A stretch of DNA of 64,000 bases from Glandiceps talaboti (taxonomy: Eukaryota > Hemichordata > Enteropneusta > Spengelidae): assembly GCF_964340395.1 (NCBI RefSeq), contig NC_135551.1, positions 8,599,379-8,663,378 on the forward strand. Direction: 5' to 3'. Numbering within the stretch: position 1 is the stretch's first letter; every line of letters starts with the position of its first letter. This document shows, one piece after another, positions 45,378 through 56,602 of the stretch. The position numbers were made by a program, and so were the translations under genes. The notes under the pieces are model-generated. The model worked only from the letters and a program-made list of their open reading frames with translations, had not been told where the DNA came from and made no database searches.

Positions 45378-48333
45378 CTCACCAAAATGGCAGGCAACAC
45401 AGACTGTCGATTGCAGAAACAGCTAAGCATATCTAGCACCCATGAGAGGGGGGGGGGGGGGGTTGCCCAGTAGTTTCGTACGGGCGTGCAATCCTGTTGC
45501 TAAACCCCAGACTCTATAACACAATTTAGTTTAAAATTATACCCCCAAGTATAATTTTACCTCGTCGTCTAATATATCCCAATCTTAGTAAAGTAAATTA
45601 CCCATGTACTGGTAGAAATGAACTGTGGTGCTTTGGTAGAAAGTATAGATGTTTATCAAACGAATGAAATATAATGAAATACGAATATTGTTTATATAAT
45701 TATCATCACTACACTACATTACACATACATATACATAGGCGACAAAGACATTAGTCAGATAATCCCATTTTATACTAATCTCTCCAAATCTTCACCCCTA
45801 TGTTCGACCAACATTGCATACTCAGTACAACAGGAAGTCCGTCTGACGTCATTTACATTAGACCCCCCCCCCCTTCCGTACACATATACAATCGTCCTTA
45901 TTGTATGGCGTCAAATCTCATGTCACTAAATTTATGAAATCTGTATTGCCATAAACCACTGCTTTAATATTTCAAACAATTCATTTGTTAGTCTGTACAT
46001 GTGGTCAGGGGTTATAGATTACTATGTTTCTAATATAGAGAAAGGAAACACAATCGCTTGGTTTATGCTTCGATGACTTTTCGTCAATCAATGCTACCGA
46101 ATCAGAATGTGTTTCGTTCTTTGCGAGATACTTGAATGAACAGATGTAATGATTAGGTAAAAAGTCTGTTTTGTCGTACAATGAAACAATTGGATGGGTG
46201 TTCTGGTTCAATTTTGTAAAATCTGACATCTTTTGCTTCAACAATGGGCTGAAATGTCATTCTTTCACAAAACATTATTCTTTTTGCATCATTTTTATAA
46301 GAATATATGTCATAACTCAATCTTCCTCATGTTTTCAATTGCTTACCTCCACCGACAGCAGTTGGATGGAGTGTTTTGTTTTGCAAATTTGATTAGAAGT
46401 AAGTCTTGTGTTTGTTTGTTTGTTTGTTTGTTTGTTTGTTTGTCTGTGTTTGTTTGTCAAGAGATGTCAACAAGCTGTGGACGGATTTAGATGAGATTTC
46501 TAGAAAGGACTTTCTATTTGAGGCAAGGATAAAACGATTAGATTTCGGTAGGTATACGTGATTTCCATGGCAACCGAGTGGCATCTAAAATGCGATTTTT
46601 CTATTACCTCAGAAAGTTATGCATGGATATTAGCAGAATCTATTGGAAAGATTGTCTACAGGATATCGATCAATATAATATGAGATTTTGGTGGCGATCT
46701 GAGGTGTGGGTCATGATGGTTGAATTGTTAGTATGACCTGCTTGACATCTGCAGGTTTGAGCCTTGTCGATGTTGATTATTTGTGAATGGCTAACGTTTT
46801 TGGGAAGGATTTGAGCCAAGATTGTGCACCAGTCAAGCAAACTGTATTATTTTGGCACCTGGTAGGATATAGGTTATGTTGTGAATATTTTATGTCGTAT
46901 TAGCATATAGTTGCAACATGGATTGTATACACCATTATTCTGCTATAAGAACTGTGCCTGGGGTAATACTGATTACTCGTAAAGCGATCTGAGCATTGTG
47001 GGATAAAGCACTGTATGGAAACCGGTATTATATTGATGCTATTGTTGATTACCATAATAACTCAAATAAGTGTAATTGACAAAGTGTCTAATTAGTGTAA
47101 AAATTACTTTGGAGGTGTCCAGGAGTCTATCTTTAAGTTATTAAATATAGAAAATGCATATATATTATCATGCTCAGATTTTTGTTGCCATGGTAACCAA
47201 AACAAAACAAGGTTCAGGTGTGCTTGTATGAGGTTACGTTTTCACCTTTCAGCATCAGTGGAGGTGCATGTATGTCCTATCTAGGTTCTTCTCGTTCCAG
47301 ACGTTCTAGCAGAAACACTCGCCGAGTCCTGTATTTATTGATAAGTGCTTGTAGGTATATTCACACATCTGAACACGCAATATACATTCTTCTTTGTTGT
47401 ATGATATCGGAACTTCGTGTCATTCAAATAAAGACAATCTATATTGCTTTAAATGACTGCTTTAATAGTTCAAACAGTTCATTTGTTATTCTGTGGTTGG
47501 GGAATATAGATAGTATGTTTCTAGTATAGGAAGTACACATAATTTATTGATTTATGATGCGATGACTTTTTTTACGATAAATGCTACTGAGTCCCAGACA
47601 TTATATGTTTGATTTCGGTGTGAGACCCTTGAGTGAACTAGAGCTATGATTTATAGAGAGATGAAAAGTGTGTTTTGTCGTCAAGTGTTCCATCTTATTA
47701 ATTGATGCTCTGTTTGAATTTCGTAGATTTTGGAACATCTGATCTTTTGCTTCAAGAACCCCAGTAGAAATCTCATATGGATAATTCAATTAGGGAACAC
47801 GGTGTCATTAGACCGAATTGAACGTTGTTTCGTTTGTATATACGAATCACTTGTCCTCTTACCATGCGATTATGACGTTTCTATCGTGCAATCAGGGTTG
47901 CTGTGGAAACAGAGATTGAATATATCCATATGCGCTAAACAAGATGGTAACTGAAAAGATTGCTTACGAAAACAATGTATTGGCATAAAAGACGGGGACC
48001 TATAACATCTTTGTAATTCTATCGATGGTGGAATGAGTGCCTTGTAATCTTACATGTCAAGCCTACAAGACTGTATTGTATGAAAAAATACCGACGCATT
48101 AGTCCATCTTACTCAAAGTAGTAAATGCAAGTATAATATGGTGCTCACATTATGTTGTTGCCATGGTAACCAAAATATAAGTGTGTTAAACCCTGCTTGT
48201 CTGAGATTATGTTTTCACCCTTCAGCTATATACATGAGGTATATGTATGTCTTCTAACTTCTATCAACTTCCCTCCAGTTCCACTTTTACAGGGGTTCTA
48301 TAGAAAAAAAACTCTAAGAGGTATGTAATGTAT
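45378..48333. other. Diverged duplicated non-coding block
   Basis: Contains a 14-base G run at about 45448-45462. Related modules lie at about 45920-46145 and 47420-47640 (sharing 'actgctttaatatttcaaac', 'aattcatttgttagtctg', 'tgatgactttt'). A second related pair, 'gttgccatggtaaccaaaa' followed by 'gttttcaccttt.agc', is at 47185-47300 and 48154-48277. A dispersed repeat with (GTTT)n is at 46405-46750. No gene was recognised. Confidence 0.55.
46405..46750 (+). repeat. Dispersed repeat starting with (GTTT)n
   Basis: A GTTT run (about 46410-46460) is followed by 'gacggatttagatgagattt', 'aaggataaaacgattagatt' and 'tggcgatctgaggtgtggg'. A composition of microsatellite plus a conserved non-coding body suggests a non-autonomous element. 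Confidence 0.45.
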
Positions 48334-48765
48334 ATTACAGTGGTTTGCCAAATAGTATGAACACTTTGCTGGGGACACATTCGTTTTTTTATGAGTGAGG
48401 CAACACAGTGTTTTTTTAATGAGCGACGCAACATTAGAACTTGATTAGAAGTAATTCGATATGAGATCCTTATCAAAACTGACCAATCATCCCACTGAGT
48501 GACACAATAGTAGCACACACACAGTCAGGTACTAAGATATACACAGATGTAGATGTTGAGAAAAGTTTTGGGGCTACATCAAACTTTTAGTTGCTTTGTG
48601 TATGTCTTAGTAACTAATTATGTGTGTGCTGACTCAGTGGGGATAACATGACTGGTCATCTTTAATAATATCTTATGTTCAATTACTTCTAATGTTGTCT
48701 CGTTCATAAAAAATATTGATGCGTTCCCAGCAAAGTTATCATACCCTTTGGCAAATCGTTGTAAT
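48334..48765. mobile_element. Foldback (palindromic) element, about 430 bp
   Basis: The two halves are imperfect reverse complements. Left: attacagtggtttgccaaat, 'aacactttgctgggg', 'gcaacattagaa', 'cactgagtgacac', 'tactaagatatacacaga'. Right, reverse complement: attacaacgatttgccaaa, 'aactttgctggga', 'acaacattagaa', 'cactgagtcagcac', 'tactaagacatacacaaa'. The centre is near 48570. No coding capacity and no clear site duplication. Confidence 0.85.
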
Positions 48766-48887
48766 TTGATAAGCACTTAAAATCACATATATTCATCACC
48801 TAAACAAATACATGTGTATTTTTGTTCTCTTCACTATACAGCAATACCGTCATTGGATCATTTATACATTAACTTATATCTTATAAA

Positions 48888-49225
48888 TGTCAACCAAATC
48901 TCTATTTTACGGGAGCAGTGTAACAAAATATTTCCAGTGATTCATATTTCGACAGCCCTATTCACAAAAGATTTCCCACATATATTGTAAATAGAATGGT
49001 GGTGTATACTTTATTGTTTCGACACGTGTTTTCTAGTTCTCAGTTAATACAATTCGGCTGCTTTTAACCACTAATGCATTATATGTTGAAACAAAGACGT
49101 GGGATTTTAGATCGTGATGTTAAAATACTAGCATTATATGATTCTATTCACATGGAACGAGTTGGGTATATGGATTGAAATGCCAGTCGGTTCAGAAAGA
49201 ATTGTAGCCATGACAACATACTTTT
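48888..49225 (+). repeat. Segmental duplicate, copy 2
   Basis: Partner of 45033-45377, about 3.85 kb away in the same orientation. Confidence 0.9.
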
Positions 49226-50224
49226 TGTATACCATATACTATACCATGCTATACCATAATTGAATCATTTATACATTAACTTATATGATCTCAGCATTAT
49301 ACCTATATTTCTTTTTAAATGTGAAATCATTCTACACACGAAACGAGAGAATTCGCCAGAAAACTGTACATGGCATATCCATTTATCAAAGCTGATGATT
49401 TGGCAAGTTTTAGGTTGTTGTCTTTGCTTGCGAGGTAAACGCATTTCAAGCTGAACACATATAGCATGGTTGTAATGGAGGAGAGTTTTGTTTACGTCAA
49501 TTCAGTTAGACGGCACTAGATAACCAGCCCGATTGTGCTTAGCAGTAGGAGACAATGGACACTCAGTTAACGGGACACAAAACTAAAACTACTACCATTG
49601 CAGGAGTTATTTAGAAACGCCTGAGATCGGAACGTTGTTTTATCAGTGGTGGACAATGAAAACTGGCTTTGGAGGTGCCTAGAAGAGTATACTCCTTATC
49701 ACTAGGAACTGACAAAACATCGATACAAAAACAACACCGGGTCTGTCTGATGTAGGTTGACGCGACTCTCTGATCAGTTTGTTTATGTCTATAAAAGTTG
49801 CAACATAAAATTCAAGTGAACGCTTATAGATTATTTTTGAATTTGTCGCTAAAAGTCGCATTCGATCATTAGTAGGTTTATGCAATATTTTAAATCTGCA
49901 TTCAGTACATGTATTCTTTGACAAGTTATACTAGTACAATAAGTGCACTGGAGATCATGTTATTACATGAAACTTGTCTCATTCTTCTGATTGCAACGAG
50001 CAAGCAAATTTTCTCTCAGCTATGCATGGCCACAACACGCAGCAAGATATTAAACTCACACAGTACACTCGCAATATTCCAGTCTGCACTGAATAACATC
50101 AGAAAACATGGGGCTTCCTTCCAGACAAATATTTATTCATTACTTTCAACATCGCTTAAAAATTAGTTTTTAACACTAAATAAATAAATACGTCAGCGTC
50201 TTTCGTGAACTAGAGGGTTCATGT

Positions 50225-50690
50225 ACACATCTTAAATTACAAGGTAATTGGTATTTCTGCAAACTCAATCGTATCATGAGCAGTGATGGTTGTGATAGCC
50301 TCATATACAGCCACTGCGACACTGTCATTTATAATGGGGTGGTAGAAATCTTGCAATAAAATTGTTTTCAATTTGTTAAAAGCCTCCTCAATAGGATTGA
50401 GTTCTGGGGAGTACCTCGGTAAAAATGCAAGTTCATTCCCAATGTCCTCAAGCCAAATTGGTCAAAAGTAGTTCACCTTCATAACGTGTATAGGTGCATT
50501 GTCAACTACAACTGTGTCGCCAGGTACTAGGGCTGGTTGTCCGTCAACAGTATAAGCTTCAGCGCCCTCAACAAAATATCTTAGATATTCATTAGTGTTA
50601 TCTGGACCTCGAATAACATCACTGTACTTCATGCCGTCAAATCCTATTGTCACGTACTTGCCCAGTTCTACACAGTTATACGGGAAAAAA
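50225..50690 (-). pseudogene. DDE_3-type transposase, C-terminal half
   Basis: The minus strand reads 'LGKYVTIGFDGMKYSDVIRG', 'LVPGDTVVVDNAPIH', then after a frameshift near 50460 'IWLEDIGNELAFLPRYSP' and 'ELNPIEEAFNKLK', then 'FYHPIINDSVAVAVYEAI'. VVDNAPIH carries the second catalytic aspartate, and LPRYSPELNPIEE is the signature around the third (glutamate) of IS630/Tc1-like DDE enzymes. The first aspartate region is absent. It is not functional as it stands. Confidence 0.88.
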
Positions 50691-50699
50691 AGTGAAGAC

Positions 50700-50962
50700 T
50701 ATCGTCAACAAATAGTTACAAAATTGGAAGTTTGTGGATACAACTGGAATGTGTCCACTACTTAGGTTTTTCAAAAGTAGCGGAGAGAATGTCTGTCCGC
50801 GACACTATAGTAAAGAATGTGTGGATAAAATTTTGTGAAATTGGTGAAATGAGCCGTTGTTGTCATGGCGGTCCGCCTCCAGGGATTTTAAATCAGCCAG
50901 ACATCGTTTGTGTGGAAGGTTTGAAAAGGGAAAGGTCCTCTATAAAACTGAGAAATCCATGA
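50700..50962 (+). pseudogene. Transposase N-terminal half in opposite orientation
   Basis: The plus strand reads 'QLECVHYLGFSKVAERMSV', 'RDTIVKNVWIKFCEIGEM', 'CCHGGPPPG', 'VEGLKRERSSIKL'. It resembles the paired helix-turn-helix region of IS630/Tc1-type transposases, where 'V....W..F...G.....HGG.P..L......IE.LK...PSI.L' is usual. It faces away from the C-terminal half. Inverting about 50.69-50.96 kb would place it collinearly upstream of that half. Confidence 0.65.
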
Positions 50963-51059
50963 TGAACTTGTATATGTATTTTGTTGTATTGTCTTTTTGT
51001 GGGATCATGGTTGTTGGCGCTCCACCCAACCCCCTACCCCCCATAAAAAACAACCCAAA

Positions 51060-51121
51060 ACCAAAACAAAACAAAACAAACAAACAAACAAACAACAGCA
51101 ACAACAACAACAACAACAACA

Positions 51122-51156
<35 letters not shown>

Positions 51157-51165
51157 AACAACAAA
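51060..51165. repeat. (CAAA)n, (CAA)n, (GAC)n compound microsatellite
   Basis: Contiguous simple runs. The poly-Ser, poly-Arg and poly-Asn frames across it are artefacts. Confidence 0.95.
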
Positions 51166-51452
51166 CCAAACAACTGAACTTAATCAATACACTGAAACTT
51201 CATAATTTTATGACCAGACAGACCACAGACTTTGGCGAGCGACTAACTTTCATAGCTATAGACAAACTGATACGAGAGTCGAGTGAACCTACATCAGAGG
51301 GGCCCGCTCTTGTTTTGTATCGATGTTTGTCAGTTTGACAGTGATAACAAGTAGACAATTTTCGGCACTTTCAAAGGCATTTTTCATTGTCCACCACTGA
51401 TAAAACGATGTTCTGATCACAGGCGTTTCTAAATAATTCCTGCAATGGTAGT

Positions 51453-53680
51453 ATTGTTGTGATATGTTAATATAAGCTACTGAATGGATGTAACTTGTTT
51501 ACTTGTACTCACAGTAGGGTAGCAGCTATGATGACTTCTTTGAGGGTGAATTGTTCATTTTCGGGGACTTTAAGTGTTCACACTATTTCGATTACAGGGT
51601 TATTATATCTGCACAAGGACGGCACGACTATCACCCCCATTTGTTATCACAACAGCGTTAGTTTGCCTCTATCTTAAAGTTGTCTCCCTGGTTTCTGCAA
51701 TAGTATCCACCTCTATTTGGCGGGTATATGACATTTTTTAACAGAGCTGTTCAACTTCAAGTGAAAATAATTGCACGACATGCATGCAAATGATACATGT
51801 ATCACTTGATGCCTGGATACAACCTTTAAACTAAAAAGTATATACTGTGTGAATAAATATGTTTAGTGTACCAAGGATCTACACTTGACGAATTGAAAAC
51901 AAATATTATGATTACACACACAGTCATGAACATTAAATAAATGTATATGAAGACAATTTATCCTAACATAAATTCAGCCACTTCACTGGTCTGTAAGATA
52001 CGGAAGCTGTTCATGTATTTATCAAGCAGAGCAATGTTCAATAGATTCCAACCAGTTTTTGATAAAAAGAAGGTCGTTGAGGGCGGGATGATACGACGTA
52101 TATTGCAGCCTACCGCTTGATCTCTCATATTTAGCCCTAATTTACATATATCAGCAACAATATCAATCAACCAATAAACCTTAAAGAGGGTAGCCCAGTT
52201 GCCCGAAGTCACTCTTATCCAGGGCCCTTCGAATAAAATAGTACAATGACAAGACTTGGCTAAATAATGTATAAATAATAGTATGTGCAATGAATATAAA
52301 GTGTAGAATTGGCTCTGTGTCGTTTTGACCTATTTCAGACATTTTCATGGTGACCTTGAAGGTTTTGTCTTTAAACTGACCTTGGTTTGAAGTTTTCTTG
52401 ATCAAAGTAATAGAACTAGTTGAACACATACAATGTTACAACGTTTGACTACAGTTTTAGCCTCGGACATATCTTATCATCCCATGCACAAGCCAAGTTA
52501 AACGATGCAAATAAATATAGAATTTATATCCGGGTCGTTCTACGACGGTCACGACAACTGGTTCTGCTGTGTTCGAAATATGAGTCAAAACATTCAAAAT
52601 TGCCCGATATTTCTTTGATATCACAGGCTCTGGTATAATTATGTTATTCTCCAATATTTTCTTCATTCAACCGTGAGATACTCGTCACCTGAGTGTTTTG
52701 TCATTACTCGTCTAGCGACTCTTAGTGACAAGGCCCCTTAGGTCAGCCGTATTTTTCCTTGGCTGCACGAAGAAAAATATTGGGGAATGATATCAATTAC
52801 CTACAGTAACATGTAAGGTTTACTACCAAGAGTCAAGCCGTTAATAATATTTCCACATTTAGAATAAGGCCAAATAAAAAAAGTTGTTTGGTTCCGGTTA
52901 CCCGACCCCACCTACTTTTTTTACGTATTCGAGAAAAAATAATAATAAAATCGCAAAAATTGAGAAGTCTCGCAAGAAATAGTGAGTGAGGAAACTGATG
53001 ACATCACCTGAAAAAAAGACAATATAAAACTATTCGACCGTTTTGCACAGATCCACAGTAGGAGGGGAAGTTTCTAGGCTATTTTTGACGTTGTTGTTCT
53101 TGAAAATCACTGTTCAAGACCTCAATGAGTGTGTAGACAAGCATGTACACCCGGCCGCGCAAGTTAAACGTCGAATCGTGACAGCTAACACATATGTTAC
53201 AATGCAATGTGGTAAAGAGCGTGAAGTGGGTAAAGTCGGTAGTTCTGACCCTTGAACAGAAGAACGTCGAAAGAGAATGACGGTGGTTTCCGAACAGAAA
53301 GTTGCGTGAATTGGTTGCTGCAGCTCGTTCTATGTTATGTTCTTTATGATGTACAATCAAACGACCCCGTCTCTTTTTCGCAATGACTTTACATTGTATC
53401 AAAAACATGTGAAACTGTCGCGGGGGCCGATAGATTCACACAGCAGCTAGAAGCTTTTGAAGCATGTGTCGCGGTTTGTGTTTAATGTGTGTTAATCGCA
53501 CAATAGATCGACGGTCACAGGTACTTTTATCAAGGTTTAGTACGGTGAGATCTAATATCAACATGTTATTGTCGGCCATTCCCCATGTGCATTGTTTTAA
53601 CACTATTAATTGCATTATCTGTTAATTGATTTATCCATTTCATGCAGTCATGTAATTAGCAATTCATATCAGTAAAAAGT
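51453..53680. other. Unassigned, one dispersed repeat
   Basis: A phrase shared with the 12.5-kb repeat occurs at about 52130 ('ttagccctaatttacatata'), and 52860-53040 is the partner of 22960-23125. Open frames of 60-110 codons around 51960-52430 and 53040-53410 have no recognised motif. Confidence 0.4.
52860..53040 (+). repeat. Dispersed repeat, copy 2
   Basis: Partner of 22960-23125, same block order. Here an inserted 'aataataataaaatcgcaa' segment lies between blocks. Confidence 0.7.
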
Positions 53681-53690
53681 GTATATAAGG
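53681..53690 (+). promoter_or_regulatory. TATA box upstream of the SGNH/transposase gene
   Basis: gtatataagg is a strong TATA match about 225 bp before the ATG at 53907. A 'ctttcattcatc' stretch 25-35 bp downstream could hold the start site. Assigned by position and consensus only. Confidence 0.5.
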
Positions 53691-53906
53691 TCTAACTTGT
53701 GTCACAATCTTTCATTCATCTATAGATCTGACTTAGTACCATACTAGTCGTCTCTAGCTGTGATTCCATTGTATTATTTGCACCTTACCCAAACCGTTGT
53801 GAGCTTTCCAGAGATATCAACACACTGTTCTCGAGATTCTAGTAAATTCATACAATTCAAAATTTCATAATCTACATTCGAAATTTCAGTCTACTTTGCT
53901 ATCATA

Positions 53907-56099
53907 ATGGCAAGTTCATGTAACTTCTCCTGTCTTATTGTAGGTGAGACTCAATGGTAAAGTACATTCACAACCATGTATCCTGTATTGATGGTTTTAG
54001 TCCAGTTGTCTTGTCTTTCCCAGGGAAACGAGTGGAGCAGATATGTGTGTATGTCGCTGACATAGTGCACCAATTTAACCTAATTATTTTCGATGCAGGC
54101 ATTAATAACTATGGTGAAAGTCCTAGTGCAGTTACTGAAAAGGTGAAGCGTTTTTATGACCAGGTGAAATCTGTTTCACCCAACACCCATGTTGCTCTCT
54201 CTTCTGTTCTGTATAGGGATAGTAGTGCTTTTGTTGATTTTCCACCTGGATTCATAGATGGTGTGAATTACAACTTTGTTTTGCCACTAAATATTCTTTT
54301 CAGGAATCTGGGGGGGGGGGGGGGAATGTAGCAGATGTCACTTACATTGATTCTATTTATCATTTCAGTATGGAGTTGGATGCTGGAAGACGACTCTTGG
54401 CAAGAGATGGTCTCCATCTTAATCGATATGGTGCTGCATTTTTAGCTTCATTTTTGTAATGTAGCACGTAAATTGAAGATAACTTTAACTAATGATGTTG
54501 TTTTATTACCAAGAAAAGCTGAAAGAAGGGATGAAATTAATGATAATGTTGTAGTTTCAGAAGCAGAGCAAGATAATGGTTGTCATTTATTTTGCAGACA
54601 GGCAAATGAAGAACATACCAGTGAACAATATGTTGCTACTCAGAAAAATAAGAGATTACCAAACAAAAATGATGCTTTGATAAGTTCTGTTGTGGACACT
54701 CGTCTTGGTAGTACTTCCAGGAAATCTAAGGACAAAGTAAACATAGTAATCACCATGTCTCTTTTTCCAAACAAGTAGGTGTTAGCAATGGTATTTTATT
54801 GTGATCGACATTTTCAACTTATCCTGAATTTCAGATTTGTTATAAGCAGTGGTGCAAAGATAACTACCACCCAATGAAAGTGTCAGCAAGTCATCGTAAC
54901 AAAGGAACCTCTAACCCTGAACACTTTCCTTTCAGTGACATCACATTTACATGCAAACACTATGGCAAACCAAGAATCAAAGCTACTTTGCATCCAGTTG
55001 TAATGTAAAGCTACGGCTTGTGTTTTTTGATGATTCTATACACTATAAAATAACAGTTCTAAATGTCAAACATAATCAACCCATTAATCCACAGGCATTT
55101 GGTTGGTATCATGAAAACAGGAAGCTCGATGAAGAAGATACCAAAAGAGTTGAAGAATTGCTTAAACTAAATGTCAATATGAGAAATATAAAAAAAAAAT
55201 GTTTCAGAACAAACTAGCAAAGTTGTCCTTTCTAAGGACATTCATAACATTAAACAGAGAATGGCTGAAACTGTTGCAGGTGGAAGAGGTGAAGGACGAA
55301 AAATTGTTGACAGACTGATCAAGCTCCAAGAAGAAGATGCAAATGCCACTACTATTGTTGAAATGTCAAATATTAATGAACTAGAAATTCTATTTTTTCA
55401 AACTAGTGAAATGAAGGTGTTGTTTAATCGTTACCCAGAAGTTCTTTTCATAGATGGTACATATAAGGTAAATGTTGAAGGTTATCCCCTGTATCCATTT
55501 CTTGTTGAAGATGGGCAAGGTAAAGGTAAAGCTGTTTTCTATGCATTTGTTAAAAATGAAAAGAAAGACACCATCCATACATTGTTTGAGCATATCAGTT
55601 CCAAGAATGATCTCAGTAAAGTAAAGATAGTCTTTCTAGACAAAGATTTCACTGAAATATCAGCTGTGCTGTTGTATTGCTGTGCACATTTCATATGATG
55701 AAATATCTCAAGAAAAAGGTGAGCGACTTGGAAATTAAAAAACAATCAAAGTCAGACATAATGAAGACAATTGCTGCTATGGTATACGCTAATTCACCAG
55801 AGATATATTTAGAAAAATACAGTGAACTTCTAACATTATGCTCTTTTTCTTCATATTTTACAGATAACTGGGATAATTGCAAAAACATGTGGGAAATGTG
55901 GGTTCGTTACTACAGAAAGACACTACCAACTCTAGGTAGTAACACCAACAACAGGATAGAATCTCACAACCAGAAGCTGAAACTCTACCTTGAGAGGTCA
56001 TATCATCTCAATGGTTCACTTGATAGATTGATCAATTTTTGTAAGCACAGTACCCATAATTCTGACTACACTACTTTCAAAATGATGAAGACAAGTTGA
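53907..56099 (+). pseudogene. Frameshifted SGNH-like + FAR1-like + MULE (ZSWIM1/3-like) transposase gene
   Basis: It opens MASSCNFSCLIVGETQ (53907). A one-base shift then gives 'VKYIHNHVSCIDGFSPVVL', 'SFPGKRVEQICVYVADI' and 'LIIFDAGINNYGES'. After a 15-G run comes 'AGRRLLARDGLHLNRYGAAF'. These match SGNH-hydrolase blocks I, III and V (DGLH has the Asp/His pair; block I Ser is replaced in GET). A T-run indel near 54455 separates this from 'CNVARKLKITLTNDVVLLP', then a FAR1-like domain ('YKQWCKDNYHPMKVSASH', 'DITFTCKHYGKPR', 'CNVKLRLVFF') with a shift near 54975. A shift in an A-run near 55195 leads to 'VVLSKDIHNIKQRM', then the transposase core 'EVLFIDGTYKVN', 'LVEDGQGKGKAVFYAFV', 'IVFLDKDFTEIS'. 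A small deletion and shift near 55665 precedes 'LLCTFHMMKYLKKKV' and 'TNNRIESHNQKLK'. The C-terminal SWIM finger is missing. No introns; at least five breaks. Whether SGNH and transposase were one protein is inferred from the continuous alignment across the T-run. Confidence 0.82.
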
Positions 56100-56275
56100 A
56101 GGTGACATCAAGGAAGTTGACAATTTTGATACTTTGGTCGGTGGTGACTCTAAGGCCGAGTTTCTTGAATTCTACAGTTAGCTGCTTGGCTACTCTGTTC
56201 GCTTTCGATGGTGAATGGTTACGGAGTACAGCTAGGCCATCATCATCATCATACTCTCTGGGTGTGCTGTATATA
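56081..56275 (-). pseudogene. Reverse-transcriptase fragment with degraded YRDDG box
   Basis: The minus strand reads 'REYDDDDGLAVLRNHSPSK', then 'ANRVAKQLTVEFKKLGLRV', then 'QSIKIVNFLDVTFNLSS'. This is the palm segment of a retroelement RT family in animals that carries GLYRDDGLA and FLDVTF; the box here is changed to YDDDDG. It abuts the 3' end of the transposase fossil, so it may have truncated it. Confidence 0.7.
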
Positions 56276-56502
56276 TAGAGTGTAGACAATAGAAATACCA
56301 TCACTATTGTCTGTGTCGGTGGGTAGGTGTTGTATGAAAACAAATACATTCTTTCATTCCACCATGTCAAACCTCAACGCGCATCACATCCGGGTACCAG
56401 TTCTTCTGCGAGTTCGAATTTTATCACTTGAATTTCCGTTAAAATTTAATCGTCCGAAGATCGCATTCAAGCGTGAAACTCTGTACCATAACTTGTGCAT
56501 TT

Positions 56503-56506
<4 letters not shown>

Positions 56507-56598
<92 letters not shown>

Positions 56599-56602
56599 AT
56601 GT
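56507..56602. repeat. (TA)n microsatellite
   Basis: Over 80 bases of TA, briefly interrupted near 56586. Confidence 0.97.

Larger units (their letters stand above)
49591..51452. mobile_element. DNA transposon with long terminal inverted repeats
   Basis: The left end (49591 to about 49810) and the right end (about 51235 to 51452) are inverted copies. They share actaccattgcagga.ttatt, tagaaacgcctg.gatc, ttttatcagtggtggacaat, 'acatcgatacaaaa', 'tctgatgtaggtt' and 'gactctc..atcagtttgt'. TA dinucleotides precede ccattg on the left and follow caatgg on the right, consistent with a TA target duplication as in IS630/Tc1-type elements. Inside are two transposase fragments in opposite orientation and a (CAA)n(GAC)n tract. 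Confidence 0.85.

Noticed and set aside
50940-51187. Poly-Ser, poly-Leu, poly-Arg and poly-Asp open frames
   Set aside because: Produced by the (CAA)n(GAC)n microsatellite; no flanking protein sequence.
53079-53408. 109-codon minus-strand frame and an overlapping plus-strand frame
   Set aside because: Basic composition and no recognised motif. Both strands are open over the same bases and there are no splice or promoter cues.
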